NCBI GenBank assembly: GCA_002431845.1
Contig: DJEH01000152.1
Span: forward strand, 1-8,452
DNA from: Prevotellaceae bacterium UBA5903
GTDB lineage: Bacteria > Bacteroidota > Bacteroidia > Bacteroidales > Bacteroidaceae
Direction: 5' to 3'
DNA length: 8,452 bases
Below the pieces are notes generated by a model. The model had not been told where the DNA came from. It worked only from the letters and a program-made list of their open reading frames with translations, and ran no database searches. How positions within the stretch are numbered: the first letter of the stretch is position 1; every line of letters starts with the position of its first letter. The translations under genes and the position numbers were made by a program. This document shows, in pieces, positions 5,897-8,452 of this stretch.

Positions 5897-6187
5897 ATGT
5901 ATCAAAAATTTATCATCAATCAAGCGGGTGTGTTAAAGTTTGGTCATGTGTATCTTCATCGCGAACTGCTTGAGGCAGACGAACTATGTCCGTATGGCGG
6001 TGGCGTATGGGCCATCGACGAATCGCGCCATTGCATATTACTCTATGGACGCTCTTTCGATTTTGGTAAACCCGATTTCAATGCTCTTAAACGCATAGAT
6101 TGGAGTGGAATAGGAGGGAAACCTCTTCCTCTAATATATCAACCCCGTTGGCCAGATACAAATGTAGAAATACCCATTATGGTTTGA
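5897..6187 (+). CDS. Uncharacterised 96-residue protein
   Basis: I do not recognise a family. The protein begins MYQKFIINQAGVLKFG, has hydrophobic patches that look like short strands (VLKFGHVYLH, GVWAIDE, CILLYGRSFDFG), glycine clusters (GGG at 34-36, GIGG near 71-74) and a proline-rich end (KPLPLIYQPRWPD). It has two cysteines, C31 and C46, no signal peptide and no membrane helix, so it is probably a small soluble beta-rich protein. Good codon structure, placement 30 bases after the flavin reductase stop and 29 bases before the YecH-type gene, and the same strand all support a real gene. Operon context hints at a role alongside redox or metal-related functions, but this is only association. 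Confidence 0.8.
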   Translation: MYQKFIINQAGVLKFGHVYLHRELLEADELCPYGGGVWAIDESRHCILLYGRSFDFGKPDFNALKRIDWSGIGGKPLPLIYQPRWPDTNVEIPIMV

Positions 6188-6216
6188 ACCATTTTCTATA
6201 ACAAATAAATAAAATA

Positions 6217-6450
6217 ATGACACACGGACATGAAGTACTCCACATGATGGAAGGAAATAGTTACAAAACAAAGGCTGACTTAGTAAGTGCTATTGAAGCG
6301 CATTTCGGTAAGCAAGAACGCTTCTATACTTGCTCGGCCACTGATATGACTGCCACAGAATTGGTAGACTTTCTTGCAGCTAAAGGTAAGTTTATGCCAG
6401 CTACTGATAACAATTTTACAGTAGATAAGTCAAAGGTGTGTAAGCACTAA
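6217..6450 (+). CDS. yecH: YecH family metal-binding protein (DUF2492)
   Basis: This 77-residue protein matches the YecH family along its whole length. The N-terminus THGHEVLHMM (2-11), the central RFYTCSATDMTATELVDFL (35-53), the AAKGKF segment (54-59) and the ending DKSKVCKH (70-77) all follow the pattern of E. coli YecH. H3, H5, C39, C75 and H77 are the likely metal ligands conserved in the family. Its role is not established; the name 'metal-binding' comes from these residues. It is the last gene of the probable three-gene operon, with A-rich sequence before its ATG. The similarity is recalled from knowledge of the E. coli protein, not from a search. Confidence 0.88.
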   Translation: MTHGHEVLHMMEGNSYKTKADLVSAIEAHFGKQERFYTCSATDMTATELVDFLAAKGKFMPATDNNFTVDKSKVCKH

Positions 6451-6509
6451 AGTCGTTTAAGGCTTAACACATATCTAATATATAGCTTTGAATATAAAAG
6501 ATGTAAAAG

Positions 6510-6540
6510 TTGTTAGTTTAAAAGAAAATAAATAACTTTG
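6510..6540 (+). promoter_or_regulatory. Promoter of the fatty acid-CoA ligase gene (-33 and -7)
   Basis: TTG at 6510-6512 and TAACTTTG at 6533-6540 are separated by 20 bases, which fits the Bacteroidetes promoter layout and is the best two-part match in the window. Transcription would start near 6547, giving a leader of about 100 bases before the ATG at 6648. A second -7-like box, TAGCTTTG at 6483-6490, lacks a -33 partner. No convincing terminator was found between the YecH gene and this promoter. Confidence 0.6.
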
Positions 6541-6647
6541 CGATAGCGAACGTTTGGTAAAAACAATAACAAAGCCGTGGGAGTAAATAGTTATTACGAA
6601 AAAACTTAACGGCATTGTAAAAGTTTTACCCCTTAAACCTGCATGAT

Positions 6648-8452
6648 ATGCAAAACAATTGTCACCTTTCAAAGTTAATATTAGAGCAAGCCAAGAAATA
6701 CGGCGATAAACCAGCACTGAGCTACCGCGACTATGCACTCGGAAAGTGGATACCTATTTCATGGAAGCAGTTTGCTCTCAATGTTCAGAAGGTATCGTTT
6801 GCACTTTTACGCTTAGGTGTGAAGGTACAAGAAAATATAGCAGTCTTCTCGCAAAATAAGCCTGAGACACACTACGTAGACTTTGGAGCCTATGGCATAA
6901 GAGTTGTAACCATACCATTCTATGCTACAAGCAGTGCTGCCCAAGTAACCTACATGATTAACGATGCACAAATACGTTTTCTCTTTGTAGGCGAACAGCA
7001 ACAATACGATATAGCTTTTAGTGTAATCTCTGTAGCACAATCGCTTGAGAAGATAATAATCTTTGATCGATCAGTAAAGAAAAATAGCAATGATCACTTC
7101 TCTGTATACTTTGATGACTTTATCAAAGAAGAACTACAAGGTGGCATTACCGATGAACTGAAGTCAGAATACAAAAAGCGTCAAGCAGAGGCTAACTATG
7201 AAGACTTGTGTAATATACTCTACACCAGTGGTACCACTGGGCAGAGTAAGGGTGTTATGCTTACTTACGGACAATATCACGAGGGCTTCCGTGTAAACGA
7301 TGCCGTATTGCCTTTGAGCGAAAATGATGTGTTCTTAAACTTCTTACCATATACTCATATCTTTGAGCGTGCATGGTGCTATTTAGGCCTCACCGAGGGG
7401 GCTTTGCAATGCGTAAATCTTCGTCCAGCTGATGTGCAACGTTCTATGCAAGAGGTGCATCCCACTTGTATGAGTGCAGTGCCACGCTTTTGGGAAAAGG
7501 TATACCAAGCCGTACTCGAAAAAATGGAGAATGGATCATTCATGGAGCGTAAACTCATTCGTGAGGCACTTGAGGTAGGGCAACGTTATTGGGTAAACTA
7601 CAAGTCGAAGTGCAAGACAGCTCCACTCGGCTTATCATTACAATACAAACTTTACGACCAAACCATTATCAAGCTTTTACGCAAGACTCTTGGGCTTGAA
7701 CGTGCCAATTTCTTCCCTACGGCAGGAGCTGCAGTGTCGCCCGAGGTTGAAAAGTTTGTGCATGCAGCAGGCATTAATATGGTGGTGGGCTATGGCTTGA
7801 CCGAAAGCCTTGCCACAGTATCGTGCGATGTGCCAGGTAAGCCTGTAACGTTAGGTTCAGTGGGCAGACTCATCGACAAAATTGAAATAAAGTTTGGCGA
7901 GAATGATGAAATATTGCTTCGTGGCAAAACCATCACTCCTGGATATTACAAAAAAGACTCTTTAACAAAAGAAGCCATTGATGCCGAAGGTTGGTTCCAT
8001 ACGGGCGATGCTGGATATATGAAGAATGGTGAACTATTTTTGCGCGAACGCATAAAAGACTTGTTCAAAACGTCTAACGGCAAGTACATAGCACCGCAAA
8101 TGATAGAATCGAAACTTGTTCTTGATCGCTACTTTGACCAAGTGGTCATTGTAGCAGATAAACGCAAGTTTGTGAGTGCTCTTATTGTTCCAAGCTATAA
8201 GCTCGTTGAGGATTATGCCAAGCAACAGGGCATCAATTATGGCTCACTTGAAGAGTTGTGCGAACATCCGCAGATAATGAAGTTCTTTACCGAACGCATT
8301 GAAACGTTGCAACAAGACCTTGCACATTACGAGCAGATAAAGCATTTTATCTTATTGCCACATCCCTTCACGATGGATAATGGCGAACTTACCAACACTC
8401 TCAAGGTACGTCGCCGTGTGGTTTATGAGCATTATGCCGATGCTATTGAAAA
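6648..8452 (+). CDS. Long-chain fatty acid-CoA ligase (AMP-binding), 3' end cut by window edge
   Basis: An open frame of 601 codons without a stop before the right edge. The protein belongs to the AMP-forming acyl-CoA synthetase family (COG1022, FadD15/FAA-like), which activates long-chain fatty acids to acyl-CoA through an acyl-AMP intermediate. Motifs in order: the phosphate-binding loop YTSGTTGQSKGV (192-203), LPYTHIFERAW, VPRFWEKVY (gate region), GYGLTES (381-387), GWFHTGD (448-454), ERIKDLFKTSNGKYIAP (467-483), and the C-terminal TLKVRR (584-589) carrying the likely catalytic lysine K586. Most relatives are about 600 residues, so only a few codons are missing. ATG 6648 is the first possible start: the frame is closed by TAA at 6618-6620 and no ATG lies between. 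The ATG at 6643 is out of frame and soon meets a stop. There is no signal peptide; a peripheral role at the inner membrane is typical. Confidence 0.93.
   Translation, partial: MQNNCHLSKLILEQAKKYGDKPALSYRDYALGKWIPISWKQFALNVQKVSFALLRLGVKVQENIAVFSQNKPETHYVDFGAYGIRVVTIPFYATSSAAQVTYMINDAQIRFLFVGEQQQYDIAFSVISVAQSLEKIIIFDRSVKKNSNDHFSVYFDDFIKEELQGGITDELKSEYKKRQAEANYEDLCNILYTSGTTGQSKGVMLTYGQYHEGFRVNDAVLPLSENDVFLNFLPYTHIFERAWCYLGLTEGALQCVNLRPADVQRSMQEVHPTCMSAVPRFWEKVYQAVLEKMENGSFMERKLIREALEVGQRYWVNYKSKCKTAPLGLSLQYKLYDQTIIKLLRKTLGLERANFFPTAGAAVSPEVEKFVHAAGINMVVGYGLTESLATVSCDVPGKPVTLGSVGRLIDKIEIKFGENDEILLRGKTITPGYYKKDSLTKEAIDAEGWFHTGDAGYMKNGELFLRERIKDLFKTSNGKYIAPQMIESKLVLDRYFDQVVIVADKRKFVSALIVPSYKLVEDYAKQQGINYGSLEELCEHPQIMKFFTERIETLQQDLAHYEQIKHFILLPHPFTMDNGELTNTLKVRRRVVYEHYADAIE

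Noticed and set aside
6459..6472. Hairpin after the YecH gene as a terminator
   Set aside because: The symmetry around TTAAGGCTTAA leaves almost no loop, is AT-rich and has no T-run.
1..8452. CRISPR array, tRNA or rRNA gene, transposase, phage or defence genes
   Set aside because: No regularly spaced repeats, no structural RNA signatures and no matching protein motifs were seen on either strand.

Overview
The window looks like chromosomal DNA of a Bacteroidales bacterium, most likely Prevotella or a close relative. Moderate G+C, AT-rich spacers, start codons without Shine-Dalgarno sequences but with A-rich leaders, and several copies of the Bacteroidetes sigma-ABfr -7 box (TAnnTTTG) all point that way. 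All convincing genes lie on the + strand. The genus is inferred from protein style only.

Layout. (1) Positions 1-247 are a spacer with a possible last few codons of an upstream gene, one copy of a repeat (79-97) and a promoter-like box. (2) Positions 248-2030 carry a small MerR-type regulator followed by the DNA-repair ATPase RadA, probably one operon. (3) Positions 2045-2226 are an imperfect long palindrome with matching ends and a perfect 16-bp central hairpin, apparently a repeat-type intergenic element. (4) Positions 2247-4097 encode a COG2509-type FAD-dependent dehydrogenase with an unusual basic N-terminal extension. (5) Positions 4098-4305 are a regulatory spacer with a 16-bp perfect palindrome, a weak terminator and a promoter box. 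(6) Positions 4306-5217 encode a sugar-phosphate-type nucleotidyltransferase, closed by a strong terminator at 5253-5287. (7) Positions 5348-6450 hold three closely spaced genes: a flavin reductase-like protein, an unrecognised 96-residue protein and a YecH-type metal-binding protein. (8) After a spacer with the best promoter match of the window, a long-chain fatty acid-CoA ligase starts at 6648 and runs off the right edge a few codons short of its expected end.

Most of this is ordinary housekeeping content: DNA repair, redox, sugar activation and lipid activation. No defence system, CRISPR array, tRNA, rRNA, transposase gene or phage gene is visible. The parts most worth a second look are the palindromic intergenic element and its solo copy upstream of the regulator, the extended N-terminus of the FAD dehydrogenase, and the unknown 96-residue protein between two likely cofactor- or metal-binding proteins.
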